Shown piece by piece: positions 47,481 through 56,123 of a DNA stretch of 64,000 nucleotides. The stretch comes from UBA4732 sp963823075 (GTDB taxonomy: Bacteria; Planctomycetota; Planctomycetia; Gemmatales; Gemmataceae), in the NCBI GenBank assembly GCA_963823075.1, contig CAWGKE010000023.1, positions 124,001 to 188,000 of the forward strand. Direction: 5' to 3'. The notes beneath the pieces were generated by a model. The model did no database searches. It saw nothing but the letters and a program-made list of their open reading frames with translations, and was not told the origin of the DNA. Within the stretch, counting starts at the first letter, position 1, and every line of letters starts with the position of its first letter. Made by a program: the position numbers and the translations under genes.

Positions 47481-48946
47481 GTAACCGTCCAGCGGAATTC
47501 GCAAAGCAGCGCAGCTGCGCCGAGAGCCGACTGCTAAAATCGTGGCATGGACGCTTCCGTGTGCCCGGGATGCTGCGAACGCGATAGGCGCATCGCCGAG
47601 TTGGAACGCCGCGTCGCCGAGTTGGAAGCCCGACTCGGCACCAACAGTTCCAACTCCTCGCTGCCGCCGTCCGCCAATCCCCCCGGCGCACCCAAGCCGG
47701 TCCAGAAAAAGAAGTCCAAACGTCCAGCCGGCGGACAACTGGGCCATCCCCCGCAGCTGCGGCGGTTGCTTCCCGCCGAGCGGGTCAACCATTTCAAGCA
47801 CTTGGTCCCCAAGCGGTGTGAGCGCTGTGCCGCGGCCCTGCCCGCCCAGCCCTCGCCGGGCGATCCCGAGCCCACCCGCTTCCAAACCATCGAACTGCCC
47901 CCGGTCATAGCCGAGGTCACCGAGTACCAGGGCCACGCCCGCACCTGCCCCTGCTGCGGCCACCGGACGCATGCGGTCATCCCGGCGGCGGTTCGCGCCC
48001 ACAGTGTCGGGCCGCGGCTGACCGGCACGCTGTCCTACTTCTCCGGCTGTCACGGCCTGAGCAAGCGCGGCGTCGAGGAGATCGCCGACGCGGTCTTCGA
48101 CGCCCCGATCGCCTTGGGCACGGTCTGCAACCTCGAGCAAGAAGTCGGCGCCGCCCTGGAGACGGCCCACCAGGAGGCGGTGGCGGCGGTGCGCCAGGCG
48201 GCGGTCAAGAACGCCGACGAGACCAGTTGGAAACTCGCGGGGGCGTTGTGCTGGCTGTGGGCGGCGGCCACCACCCAGGTGGTGGCCTTCGTGATCCACG
48301 CCCGCCGAAGCGCGGCGGGCCTGACGGCGATCCTGGGCCTGGAGATCCTGGGGATCCTGTGCAGCGACCGCTGGGGCCCGTACAACCGGGTGCCGCCCCA
48401 GCGGCGGCAGATCTGCTGGGCGCACCTGAAACGGGATTTCCAGAAGATCATCGACCGGGGCGGCCCCGAAGAGTGGGTCGGACGGGAGGGGCGGCGACTG
48501 GTCAGGAAGGTCTTCGCCGCGTGGCACGGGTTCCGGGACGGACAGGTCACGCGGGCACAACTGGAAGCGCGGCTGGCCCCGGTGATGCGACGGATGAACC
48601 GGGTGCTGCTGGAAGGCGCGATCCTCGGCGCCGACCCAACGGTGGTGCGGTTCTGCGAGAACGTGCTGGCGTTGGAGCCTGCGCTGTGGACGTTCGTGAC
48701 GACGGAGGGAGTGGAGCCGACGAACAACCACGTGGAACGACTGCTGCGTCGGGCGGTGCTGTGGCGCAGGCGGAGTTTCGGCTGCTGGAGTGGGAACGGC
48801 TGTCGCTTCGTCGAGCGGATTCTGACCGTGGTGCAAACCCGGCGGTTGCAGGCGAAGAATGTCCTGGATTACCTGCATGAGGCTGTCCTCGCCCATCGCA
48901 CCGGCCAACCCTGCCCCTCACTGCTCTCGTAGCGTTGAACGATTAC
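47481..48946 (+). mobile_element. IS66-family element, copy C, with 8-bp target duplication
   Basis: Ends gtaaccgtccagcg and cgttgaacgattac. The exact 8-bp duplication gtccacgc lies at 47473-47480 and 48947-48954, the TSD size known for IS66. Removing the element restores the DUF5990-like reading frame. Confidence 0.95.
47547..48932 (+). CDS. IS66-family transposase (copy C)
   Basis: 461 residues with the domain order described for copy A. It differs from copy D by one residue (CNLEQEVG here, CNLEEEVG in D) and from copy A by one (GVEP here). Such near identity means very recent spread within this genome. Intact frame and intact ends make it the best candidate for an active copy. Confidence 0.93.
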   Translation: MDASVCPGCCERDRRIAELERRVAELEARLGTNSSNSSLPPSANPPGAPKPVQKKKSKRPAGGQLGHPPQLRRLLPAERVNHFKHLVPKRCERCAAALPAQPSPGDPEPTRFQTIELPPVIAEVTEYQGHARTCPCCGHRTHAVIPAAVRAHSVGPRLTGTLSYFSGCHGLSKRGVEEIADAVFDAPIALGTVCNLEQEVGAALETAHQEAVAAVRQAAVKNADETSWKLAGALCWLWAAATTQVVAFVIHARRSAAGLTAILGLEILGILCSDRWGPYNRVPPQRRQICWAHLKRDFQKIIDRGGPEEWVGREGRRLVRKVFAAWHGFRDGQVTRAQLEARLAPVMRRMNRVLLEGAILGADPTVVRFCENVLALEPALWTFVTTEGVEPTNNHVERLLRRAVLWRRRSFGCWSGNGCRFVERILTVVQTRRLQAKNVLDYLHEAVLAHRTGQPCPSLLS

Positions 48947-49022
48947 GTCCACGCCAGAGGGAGGACCATCCAAGACGATGCGGAGCGGGAGTTCGACTTC
49001 CATTAGCGACTACCTTTCTTCA

Positions 49023-49145
49023 TCAAAGTCTTGAGAACCGGGCCAAGCCACTCCAGGTCGGCGCTCCCCTTTGCTCTCCGTAATGCACCGCCAGCCAGAT
49101 CGTCGGCTCGTTGGGCGTAGTCCAGTATGTTTCGTCAGGCCAGAT
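49023..49145 (-). pseudogene. C-terminal remnant of an unidentified gene
   Basis: The frame reads IWPDETYWTTPNEPTIWLAV, then HYGEQRGAPTWSGLARFSRL and a stop, which looks like real protein but has no start. It follows directly after the stop of the DUF1294 gene in the same frame. Probably a remnant left by rearrangement. Confidence 0.3.
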
Positions 49146-49442
49146 TCACGCTTGACGTATAGTGACAAGAGCGTAGACCACGGCACCCACGACGCCGACG
49201 TGTAACACCACGACAATCCAGAACACGATGCGGAACGTCGCCTTCTGTGTCTTATGGCGAAAATGCCGTTGGGCCATCAACGCACCGGGCCATCCACCCA
49301 GGAACGCCATCAGGTGCAAAGTGCGTTCGGACACTCGACGCCCGCCATTTGTGGCTTGCCGTTTATCCAGCCCGTATGCAATGAAACAGGCGACACTCAT
49401 CACGATGACGACGATCAGGTAAGCGACGGCGGCGGTTTTCAT
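49146..49442 (-). CDS. DUF1294 family small membrane protein
   Basis: 98 residues. Four hydrophobic segments and the family pattern: ACFIAYGLDKRQATNGGRRV, SERTLHLMAFLGGWPGALMA, QRHFRHKTQKATF. Such proteins (sometimes fused to cold-shock domains) are inner-membrane proteins of unknown role. The length is full for the stand-alone form. It is the last gene of a leftward set of accessory genes. Confidence 0.85.
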   Translation of the reverse strand: MKTAAVAYLIVVIVMSVACFIAYGLDKRQATNGGRRVSERTLHLMAFLGGWPGALMAQRHFRHKTQKATFRIVFWIVVVLHVGVVGAVVYALVTIRQA

Positions 49443-49456
49443 GTCTTTTCCACTTT

Positions 49457-50143
49457 TTATTCGACCTCAATTCCCTGTTCCTTGAACCACTCCCTCAACC
49501 CTATCTCCAGAGCGGCCAGCGCCTCGGCCAGCGTGCGGGGCTTGTCGTCCTCGAAGACGACACCGCCATCGTCCACGGCACGGACCACGAATCCGGCTTC
49601 TTTTCGCCGCCCGACCTCGATCCAACCGCTCTCCTGCACCCATGCGCCTATGGCAGGGAACTGCTGGTCAACACGGGTAAGGCGGTGTGACAGCATAATG
49701 ATCGGGCCGGAACCCGCCTTGCGCATTTGGCGGCAGAAGTCCAGATGCACTTCTTCCAGTTCTGTAAGGTCGTCGTGAATCGAGACTTCAATGCCGAGTT
49801 CTTTCAGGTGCGGGAACAACTCTTCCCAGCGAGGGTTGCCCCGGAAGTGAATGCGTTCAGGGCGGCGGGCTGATCCGGTCAGAGGGCGGCGCATGGCATC
49901 GGCAAGAAGGTCGGCCACGTCGTTGACGGTGGGGGTGTATTCCGCCACGAGATAGACAAGGGGATCACCCCTGGGCAGTGCGACAGCCAGGCCCAGGTAA
50001 TGCGTTTCGGTCTGCTCCAGAGGTTTTGGCAACGCCCGGAAGTCAGCCGCCCAGGTTTCCTTCTCCTGCGGCACCTGCTTGATATGCGTCTTGACGAAGG
50101 ACGCTCTCTTGCCGAGCTTCAACCTGGCGTGTTCTTTCGCCAT
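49457..50143 (-). CDS. Hypothetical protein resembling DUF6930-type proteins
   Basis: 228 residues from ATG 50143. The central part (WAADFRALPKPLEQTETHYL, LAVALPRGDPLVYLVAEYTP, RPERIHFRGNPRWEELFPHL, LGIEVSIHDDLTELEEVHLD) resembles the DUF6930 domain as I remember it. The C-terminal 100 residues form another alpha/beta unit. No catalytic residues can be named. It lies between the DUF1294 gene (15 bp) and the next upstream gene (7 bp), so they are probably cotranscribed. Confidence 0.55.
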   Translation of the reverse strand: MAKEHARLKLGKRASFVKTHIKQVPQEKETWAADFRALPKPLEQTETHYLGLAVALPRGDPLVYLVAEYTPTVNDVADLLADAMRRPLTGSARRPERIHFRGNPRWEELFPHLKELGIEVSIHDDLTELEEVHLDFCRQMRKAGSGPIIMLSHRLTRVDQQFPAIGAWVQESGWIEVGRRKEAGFVVRAVDDGGVVFEDDKPRTLAEALAALEIGLREWFKEQGIEVE

Positions 50144-50150
50144 GTGGCCC

Positions 50151-50531
50151 TCACTTCCGCTTCGTCGCCTTCTTCTGTGTCGCCCTCTTCGCCACGAACT
50201 CGGAATCGTCGCCGCCGCTGTGGAAGAAGATCATGCCGTGCAGTTCGTCGCCCTTCACCACGGCCCAGCCCCGACCCTGCGCCGGGTCCATCTCGTCGTT
50301 GCCGTCCCAGGTCCATTCCACTGCTGGCTCGCCGTCCCGTGTGGTCAGGCGGCAGTCCATTTGCCCGTGAACGTACCCGAAGTGAAACTCGCCGCTCCCT
50401 TTGTCATCGAACTCGAAGAAGCCTTCTTCTTCCTCGTTGATGTAGTCCTCGTCCCAGGCGCTCATCGAGACGATGCGCCAACGACCCGTGAAGGGCGATT
50501 CCGGTTTCGGCTTTGCTTTCGCCTTGCTCAT
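50151..50531 (-). CDS. Hypothetical acidic protein
   Basis: 126 residues from ATG 50531. The core is beta-rich: GRWRIVSMSAWDEDYINEEE, EGFFEFDDKGSGEFHFGYVH, GQMDCRLTTRDGEPAVEWTW, GDELHGMIFFHSGGDDSEFV. The ends are Lys-rich. It resembles small lipocalin-like or TIGR03067-like beta proteins, without signal peptide. I recall close relatives annotated only as hypothetical. It is separated by 7 bp from the downstream gene. Confidence 0.6.
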   Translation of the reverse strand: MSKAKAKPKPESPFTGRWRIVSMSAWDEDYINEEEEGFFEFDDKGSGEFHFGYVHGQMDCRLTTRDGEPAVEWTWDGNDEMDPAQGRGWAVVKGDELHGMIFFHSGGDDSEFVAKRATQKKATKRK

Positions 50532-50558
50532 CGTAAATCCTCCCCGCCTTGTATCAGA

Positions 50559-51203
50559 TCACGGTGCTGGGCCGCCCGAACCGGCGGCGGTTGCTCCCGG
50601 AAGCTGGAAGGGCGTCATTAAGCGGCTGTCCGTGTCAAAAACGGCGCACCAGCCGTCGCACACGGCGGCGACCACCACCAAGTAGCGCTCGTTCGGCCGC
50701 AGACGGATCGGCTCGGCCCCATCCCAGGAGAGGCGTCCGGCCGGTGAAGCGATAAACCAGCGGTGAAAATGGCCGATGAACAGGACGGGGTGAGCGGACG
50801 CCGCAAAACTCCTGGCCAGCCCCTCGGTCGTTTCGGGTTGCTCGCCCAGGTAATAGGCGACGGGGTCCGTTGGGTCGTTGTAGGGCAGTCCGTGCGTGAA
50901 CAGGCACCCTTCCAACTCCAGCCGGGGATGCAACGTCTGCATGAAGTCGAACACCGGGCCGGCGTACCGCTTGTGGAACCGCTCGTCGGGTTCGTGGCAC
51001 AGGCCGAGGTCGTGATTGCCCCAAACGCCGACCGCCCCGGCCTCGGCCAGCAAGGCAATCGTCTCGTGCAGGTGCCTTCCCATCTCGAACACCACGTCGC
51101 CCAACACGACGACCTGCTGCACCCCTTCTTGACGAAATCGCTGCAAGGCCAGGGCCAGCTTCGGTGCGTCCTCGTGGATGTCGGCCAGGATGCCGAGCCT
51201 CAT
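50559..51203 (-). CDS. Calcineurin-type metallophosphoesterase
   Basis: 214 residues. Metal-binding motifs in order: GILADIHED (DxH), VVLGDVVF (GDxx), VWGNHDLG (GNHD), FTHGLPY (H) and FIGHFHRWF (GHxH). The family hydrolyses phosphomono- or diesters with two metal ions. Compact size fits YfcE/MJ0936-like cytoplasmic enzymes. No specific substrate can be inferred. Confidence 0.88.
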   Translation of the reverse strand: MRLGILADIHEDAPKLALALQRFRQEGVQQVVVLGDVVFEMGRHLHETIALLAEAGAVGVWGNHDLGLCHEPDERFHKRYAGPVFDFMQTLHPRLELEGCLFTHGLPYNDPTDPVAYYLGEQPETTEGLARSFAASAHPVLFIGHFHRWFIASPAGRLSWDGAEPIRLRPNERYLVVVAAVCDGWCAVFDTDSRLMTPFQLPGATAAGSGGPAP

Positions 51204-51305
51204 GAGCCGGCCCTCATCGACGTTTTCCTCCGTTCCCGACCCGGCTTGCGCCCTACCCCTGTTTCCACCATCGACACAGCAAGTGCAGGCTGGGGCGAGT
51301 AGCCG

Positions 51306-52148
51306 TTACAACTTCACGTCGGGGACGATGTTCAGGTCCGACATCGGCGGGCGCACATAACTCTCGTCCGGGGGCCGGCGGGGCGGCAACTTCAGCGGCG
51401 GAGGCGTGGCGTCTGCATAGGGAACCATGCTCAGGATGTGGGCGATGCAGTTCAGCCGGGCACGCCGCTTGTCGTCGGCCCTCACGTCGTACCACGGCGC
51501 TTGCTTGATGTCGGTGTGCCGAAACATCTCGTCCTTGGCCTTCGAGAACTCCACCCATTTCTCCCGTGATTGGAGGTCCATGTCGCTCAGCTTCCAGCGG
51601 CGGGCAGGGTTGCCGGCCCGGTCATGGAAGCGCCGTTCCTGCTCCTCGTCGCTGACGGAGAGCCAGTATTTCAGCAGGATGACGCCGGAGCGGATGAGCA
51701 TACACTCGAACTCCGGGCAGGAGCGCAGGAACTCGGTGTACTCCTCCTGCGTGCAGAAGCCCATAACGTGTTCGACGCCCGCCCGGTTGTACCAACTCCG
51801 GTCGAACAGGACGATCTCCCCGGCGGCGGGCAAGTGGGCGACGTAGCGCTGGAAGTACCACTGCGTCCGCTCGGTGTCCGAGGGCTTGCCGAGGGCGACG
51901 TGGCGGCAGCCACGGGGGTTGAGCGGCTCGGCGATGCACTTGATGACCCCGCCCTTGCCGGCGGCGTCCCGGCCCTCGAACAGCAGGACCAGCTTCTTGC
52001 CCGCCGCCTTGATCCAATACTGCATTTTCACCAGTTCCATGTGCAGTTTGTCCAGCTTCGCCTCGTACTCCTTGCGCTTCAGCCTGCCCTCCTGCGGCGA
52101 CGGGTCGGGAGCCTCCTCCTGTGCCGCTCTTTTTTCCTTCTTGCCCAT
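51306..52148 (-). CDS. ppk2: Polyphosphate kinase 2
   Basis: 280 residues, full length for PPK2. Walker A: LVLLFEGRDAAGKGGVIKCI. Walker B and lid region: IVLFDRSWYNRAGVEHVMGF. Further family motifs: RRFHDRAGNPARRWKLSDMD and APWYDVRADDKRRARLNCIA. PPK2 transfers phosphate between polyphosphate and nucleotides. The start MGKKEKRAAQEE gives a charged N-terminal extension of about 25 residues. The gene stands alone on the - strand between unrelated accessory genes. Confidence 0.92.
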   Translation of the reverse strand: MGKKEKRAAQEEAPDPSPQEGRLKRKEYEAKLDKLHMELVKMQYWIKAAGKKLVLLFEGRDAAGKGGVIKCIAEPLNPRGCRHVALGKPSDTERTQWYFQRYVAHLPAAGEIVLFDRSWYNRAGVEHVMGFCTQEEYTEFLRSCPEFECMLIRSGVILLKYWLSVSDEEQERRFHDRAGNPARRWKLSDMDLQSREKWVEFSKAKDEMFRHTDIKQAPWYDVRADDKRRARLNCIAHILSMVPYADATPPPLKLPPRRPPDESYVRPPMSDLNIVPDVKL

Positions 52149-52233
52149 GACTTTTCTCCCTCACGCTGCATGATCTTGTTCAGAAGTCGCCTGGTTCGCC
52201 TCCTTCGCAGCCGCCCGATCCATTCCGCCGTCT

Positions 52234-53196
52234 TCACCGCACCCTCGCCAGTTCCTTGTTGACGGCCCCGATGTCGAACGCCTCCGGGTCAAAGCCGCCG
52301 CCGACCCATTCCAGCATCTCCTCGTGCGATTCGTGGGTCGGGTTCTGGACGGCTGCGAGGAAGTCGCCGTAACCCCAGGCACCGCCGCAGTCTTCCGGCG
52401 GGCAGGCACGGCTGCCCTTCACGCAGCGGGGGTACTTGACCTTGGGTTCGGCCTCCAGCACCTTCTCGACCTGGATGACGTGTTCCCAATGGTCGCCAAA
52501 GTCGTAGACGTAGTGAAACTTCTTGACGCCCCGCTGGACGACCTGGCTCAGTTTGAGTTTGCGGCTGCTCTCCATGTCCATTTCGCCTTCGGGGTCTTCG
52601 CCGTACTGTTCGCCGCCGATCTCAAAGGCCCACAGGTGGGAGCCGTCCCAGCCCATGACGATCTGGATAATCTCGTGGAGCTTTGACAAGGTGCAGTCTG
52701 TGACCTCGACTCGCCGCCACACCGGGGGCTTGATGTCGGCGAGCGTGATCTTCAGTTGGTAGACGGCGGCTCGGCTTTTCGAGGACTTGCTTGGAGCCTT
52801 GCGGGAGCCAGGTTTCTCACCGGATGCGGCGGCGGGGCTGGACGCAGCGAGTCGCTTGGCTAGTGCCACCACTTTTGCGAGTTGGGCGATCTTTTCGTGA
52901 CCGTACACGGCGTCGTATTCCTGATGCAAGCGCTCCCCCAACCTCTTCAACGCCAGGTACTCCGGGGTGGATTTGTCAGGGTAGTGCGCTTCGTCTTTGA
53001 GGGCGAGGTCGATCACGTCCATCAGGCACTCCAAATCCCAGCGGTACAGCGTGATCGGACGGGTTCCCTGGTAATTCTCGATCTTTCGATCCAGACCAAA
53101 GGCTTCCGCCATGCCGCAGGTGTGCTTCTTGAGTTCTCGCAGTTCGTCGCCGGAGATCAACAGCTTGTGGCGATGATCGCCAGGGAGAGGCTTCAT
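52234..53196 (-). CDS. Plasmid pRiA4b ORF-3 family protein
   Basis: 320 residues. The C-terminal half is the pRiA4b ORF-3 domain: VYQLKITLADIKPPVWRRVE, LSKLHEIIQIVMGWDGSHLW, FHYVYDFGDHWEHVIQVEKV, CPPEDCGGAWGYGDFLAAVQ. The N-terminal 115 residues hold a separate helical unit (DELRELKKHTCGMAEAFGLD). The family is frequent on mobile DNA; its biochemical role is unknown. The start overlaps the DUF6398 stop (ATGA), so the two are coupled. Confidence 0.85.
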   Translation of the reverse strand: MKPLPGDHRHKLLISGDELRELKKHTCGMAEAFGLDRKIENYQGTRPITLYRWDLECLMDVIDLALKDEAHYPDKSTPEYLALKRLGERLHQEYDAVYGHEKIAQLAKVVALAKRLAASSPAAASGEKPGSRKAPSKSSKSRAAVYQLKITLADIKPPVWRRVEVTDCTLSKLHEIIQIVMGWDGSHLWAFEIGGEQYGEDPEGEMDMESSRKLKLSQVVQRGVKKFHYVYDFGDHWEHVIQVEKVLEAEPKVKYPRCVKGSRACPPEDCGGAWGYGDFLAAVQNPTHESHEEMLEWVGGGFDPEAFDIGAVNKELARVR

Positions 53197-53765
53197 GCGT
53201 GCGATCCTTTCTCCTCGTCGGTGTCTTTCGCCACGCCCGGCCTTTTCCCAGGAATGTACGGGATCAGCCCCTTGTGGAACGCCTCCTCCTGAATTTCCGG
53301 GCGCAGGTGCCGGGCGTCCAGCATGAAGCCGTTCACCGAGATCATCCAGGCCATCGGACTCTCCTCGATCCGCCGGCGCAGCATCCAGTGGAAGTCGAAC
53401 TGGCGAATTTTGAGGAGGTCACGGATCGCCTTCGCCTTGCCCTGGCCGGTGCTTTCAGCCACGCCGAACGCCTTGTCGATGGCGGTCAGCTTCATGTACG
53501 GCTTCCCGCTGCTGTCGTCGAGGAAGTTCACCCAGCCGATGACCCGCAGGACGGCGCAGGCCCACACTTCGGGCTTTCCCCTGGTGAGAGGCGGCGGGCG
53601 CTTACGGGCCAGAGTTGCAGTCAGTTTGCAGCAGAGCATCTGGTATTCGTGGGTGAGATGGGCCTGGCAGAATCTATCCGTCAGGCCCACGATGGCGTCG
53701 TAGGCGGGCTTGGCGGCTTCCGGGACGGTCGGCTCGCCATCAGGTCGCTGCGCTTTCCTTGCCAT
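53193..53765 (-). CDS. DUF6398 domain protein
   Basis: 190 residues from ATG 53765. The family pattern is clear: FCQAHLTHEYQMLCCKLTAT, LARKRPPPLTRGKPEVWACA, VLRVIGWVNFLDDSS, FGVAESTGQGKAKAIRDLLK, and ending GLIPYIPGKRPG. Role unknown; it is commonly found with pRiA4b ORF-3-type genes, and is translationally coupled to one here. The frame continues upstream to 53831 (MKAKDRGRKERC), which may be a true N-terminal extension. Confidence 0.75.
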   Translation of the reverse strand: MARKAQRPDGEPTVPEAAKPAYDAIVGLTDRFCQAHLTHEYQMLCCKLTATLARKRPPPLTRGKPEVWACAVLRVIGWVNFLDDSSGKPYMKLTAIDKAFGVAESTGQGKAKAIRDLLKIRQFDFHWMLRRRIEESPMAWMISVNGFMLDARHLRPEIQEEAFHKGLIPYIPGKRPGVAKDTDEEKGSHA

Positions 53766-53984
53766 CGAGACACATCCTTCCTCTTGCCAGAGCGGGCACC
53801 GTTCCTTGCGGCCTCGGTCCTTCGCCTTCATCTTGCTGCCGGACTGCGGCTTCTCCAGGGCGTCGGCGAATTCTCGAAGGTGCCGGGCCAGTGTTCCCTA
53901 CCACTTCCCAGCCCTCCTCCACCAGCCGGGCAAGTACGCTACCCCAGCCAGCTTCCAGCCACGGCGAGCAGCGGCCCCCGCTAA
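53766..53984 (-). other. Remnant coding-like sequence at the ISAzo13 left flank
   Basis: Short protein-like pieces (LARLVEEGWEVV; ARHLREFADALEKPQSGSK) appear in two frames just upstream of the DUF6398 gene. They suggest a gene cut by the IS at 53985, but no complete frame can be built. Confidence 0.3.
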
Positions 53985-55292
53985 GGACGCCCGAAAGAAC
54001 AACTTGAGCAAGTTTTTCTGAGTTCGTAGTCTGTGAGGATGCACGATGCAACCATCCTCCAAGGACTGCGGACCAAGTATGGAACTCTTCAGCCGATCAT
54101 GGACGAGCGTCTCCGTCGCCAGTGGGCTGCCACGGAAGCTCTCGCCCTGGGCTGGGGTGGCGTCTCGGCGGTTGCCAGCGCCACCGGGCTGTCGCGCAAT
54201 ACCATTGCCGCCGGCATTGCGGAGATCGGCGAGCGGTCGCGGCAGACCACGCCCGTTCCTCCCAGCCCGCGGGTGCGGCGACCGGGCGGCGGGCGCAAAC
54301 CGCTGACCGAGACCGACCCCGGTCTGGCAGAGGCGCTGGAGGCCTTGGTCGAGCCGGTGACGCGGGGGCACCCCGAATCGCCCTTGCGCTGGACGTGCAA
54401 GAGCACAGCGAAGCTGGCCGAGGAGTTGCACCGGCAGGGGCACGCGGTCAGCGACCGAACCGTGGCCAAGCTGCTGTACGAGGCGGGCTACAGCCTCCAG
54501 TCCAACCGCAAGACCCGTGAGGGGTCGGCGCACCCGGATCGCAACGCCCAGTTCGAGTACATCAACGACCGGGTGCGGCTGTTCCAGTGCCAGGGGCAGC
54601 CGGTGGTGTCGGTGGACACCAAGAAGAAGGAATTGGTCGGGGATTTCAAGAACGGCGGCCGGGAGTGGCGGCCCAAAGGCCAGCCGCAAGAGGTCCGGGT
54701 CCACGACTTCCAAGATCCGGCTCTGGGCAAGGCGATTCCCTACGGGGTCTACGACCTGACCCACAACCAGGGTTGGGTGAGCGTGGGCATCGACCACGAC
54801 ACGGCGCGGTTCGCGGCCGAGACGCTGCGGCGCTGGTGGGCAGGGATGGGCGCCAAGAGGTTCCCACGCGCCCGGAAGTTGCTGATCACGGCGGACGGCG
54901 GGGGGAGCAACGGCAGTCGGTCGCGGCTGTGGAAGATGGCGTTGCAAGGGCTGGCCGACGCCGTCGGGCTGCCGCTGAGCGTGAGCCACCTGCCGCCGGG
55001 GACGAGCAAGTGGAACAAGATCGAACACCGGCTGTTCTGCCACATCACGCAGAACTGGCGGGGACGACCGCTGGTGAGCCATGAGGTGATCGTAAGCCTG
55101 ATTGCCCATACCACCACCGAAGCGGGACTCGAAGTTCAGGCGGCGCTGGACACCAACTGCTATGAGACAGGAGCCAAGGTGAGTGACGAAGAGATGGCAT
55201 CCCTTCAGATCACCAAGGCCGACTTCCACGGCGATTGGAACTACACCATTGCGCCCAACTGACACTTGCTCAAGTTATTGTTTCGGGCGTCC
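53985..55292 (+). mobile_element. ISAzo13-family insertion sequence, 1,308 bp
   Basis: Terminal repeats of about 28 bp: ggacgcccgaaagaacaact (53985) and the complement of ggacgcccgaaacaataact (55292), continuing tgagcaagt. TAA flanks both ends (53982-53984, 55293-55295), a likely 3-bp duplication. Confidence 0.85.
54039..55262 (+). CDS. ISAzo13-family (Rhodopirellula-type) transposase
   Basis: About 407 residues; start at ATG 54039 (MHDATILQ), with GTG 54033 possible. Family motifs: WAATEALALGWGGVSAVASA, TGLSRNTIAAGI (HTH), RRPGGGRKPLTETDPGLAEA, LRWTCKSTAKLAEELHRQGH. The DDE core has VVSVDTKKKELVGDFKNGGR, LLITADGGGSNGSRSRLWKM, and SKWNKIEHRLFCHITQNWRG. The frame is intact from end to end, so the element may be active. 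Family members are common in planctomycetes. Confidence 0.9.
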   Translation: MHDATILQGLRTKYGTLQPIMDERLRRQWAATEALALGWGGVSAVASATGLSRNTIAAGIAEIGERSRQTTPVPPSPRVRRPGGGRKPLTETDPGLAEALEALVEPVTRGHPESPLRWTCKSTAKLAEELHRQGHAVSDRTVAKLLYEAGYSLQSNRKTREGSAHPDRNAQFEYINDRVRLFQCQGQPVVSVDTKKKELVGDFKNGGREWRPKGQPQEVRVHDFQDPALGKAIPYGVYDLTHNQGWVSVGIDHDTARFAAETLRRWWAGMGAKRFPRARKLLITADGGGSNGSRSRLWKMALQGLADAVGLPLSVSHLPPGTSKWNKIEHRLFCHITQNWRGRPLVSHEVIVSLIAHTTTEAGLEVQAALDTNCYETGAKVSDEEMASLQITKADFHGDWNYTIAPN

Positions 55293-55357
55293 TAACCGCC
55301 CTGGCTTCCTGCACGACCGCACGGGAAGACCACAGCCAGGCGACGAGGCAGCGGCGT

Positions 55358-55735
55358 TCACGGCTCCCACCCTCTATCCTTGAACGCCTTGCGGGGGTCA
55401 CGACCGGCCTTCTTCTCCTTCTCCCACAGCTTGACGAACTTGCTCTTCTCCCACCGCCGCTTGTGTTCCGCCGCCCACTTGCCCGCCACGTCCTCGTACT
55501 GGCCCGCCTCGATCATCTCACGGGCGACCTCGGCACCGACAATCTGATAGTGGCACTGGCCGCACGTCGTCCCGTCGTGGTCCACCAGTTCGTCGCTACG
55601 GGCCATGCGCTCCAAAAAGTCCTGGTCGCTGATCCCGCCTTGACCGGCCAGGAATTTGGCCAGTTCCAGGGCGTCGTCGGCCGCCTCCATGTAGTCTTCG
55701 GGCTTTCGCTCCTCGTGCGGCTTCTTCTTGCGCAT
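55358..55735 (-). CDS. Hypothetical acidic helical protein
   Basis: 125 residues from ATG 55735, with GGGAG upstream. Features: MRKKKPHEERKPEDYMEAAD, ALELAKFLAGQGGISDQDFL, TTCGQCHYQIVGAEVAREMI and a basic helical end WEKSKFVKLWEKEKKAGRDP. The CGQCH pair could bind a metal. Family not recognised. It precedes the ISAzo13 element on the genome and lies 17 bp from the upstream gene. Confidence 0.5.
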   Translation of the reverse strand: MRKKKPHEERKPEDYMEAADDALELAKFLAGQGGISDQDFLERMARSDELVDHDGTTCGQCHYQIVGAEVAREMIEAGQYEDVAGKWAAEHKRRWEKSKFVKLWEKEKKAGRDPRKAFKDRGWEP

Positions 55736-55752
55736 GGCTGCTCTCCCGCCGA

Positions 55753-56109
55753 CTACGACTCCGACAATACTTCCAGCCTCGTGATGTCGCCCTCGGCATG
55801 AAGCCACCGGAGGACTTCCAGGCACCTGGCCTGATACTTCCTGCCGCCGTGCTTCTTCTTGGGGTTGGGCGGCTCGATCTCGAACGGCGGCGTCCTGTTC
55901 CAGCGTCGTTCGACCTCGGCGTACACGAGCGTCAGAAACATCTCGTGGTCGTCGCTGGGAACCGGCGGGCCGACGACGTAGAACTTGAACGGCTCCGGGT
56001 TGTCAATCGGGCGGGGTGGGTGTGACCGGCCGAGCCAGTACAGTAGAGCCAACGACGGCCATTTGGCGAGCGTCCGGCTGCCGTCTGCACAGGTGTACTC
56101 GATGCGCAT
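55753..56109 (-). CDS. Hypothetical protein
   Basis: 118 residues from ATG 56109. It begins MRIEYTCADGSRTLAKWPSL and continues WLGRSHPPRPIDNPEPFKFY and a central FLTLVYAEVERRWNRTPPFE. The C-terminal part is a short helical unit (RKYQARCLEVLRWLHAEGDI). No known motif. It is 14 bp from the isomerase gene, so they are probably in one transcript. Confidence 0.5.
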   Translation of the reverse strand: MRIEYTCADGSRTLAKWPSLALLYWLGRSHPPRPIDNPEPFKFYVVGPPVPSDDHEMFLTLVYAEVERRWNRTPPFEIEPPNPKKKHGGRKYQARCLEVLRWLHAEGDITRLEVLSES

Positions 56110-56123
56110 GGTTCATCGCTCCA

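Larger units (their letters stand above)
47420..49003 (-). pseudogene. DUF5990-like gene interrupted by IS66 copy C and truncated
   Basis: From ATG 49003 on the - strand: MEVELPLRIVLDGPPSGVD up to the 8-bp target site, then, beyond the IS, FGLQNGKGKNYQTIQKQR until the copy B end at 47419. The joined peptide has the DUF5990-type start (PLRIVL..PP.GVDFGLQ.G). Function of that family is unknown. It is broken twice: insertion of copy C, and loss of the 3' half at copy B. Confidence 0.6.
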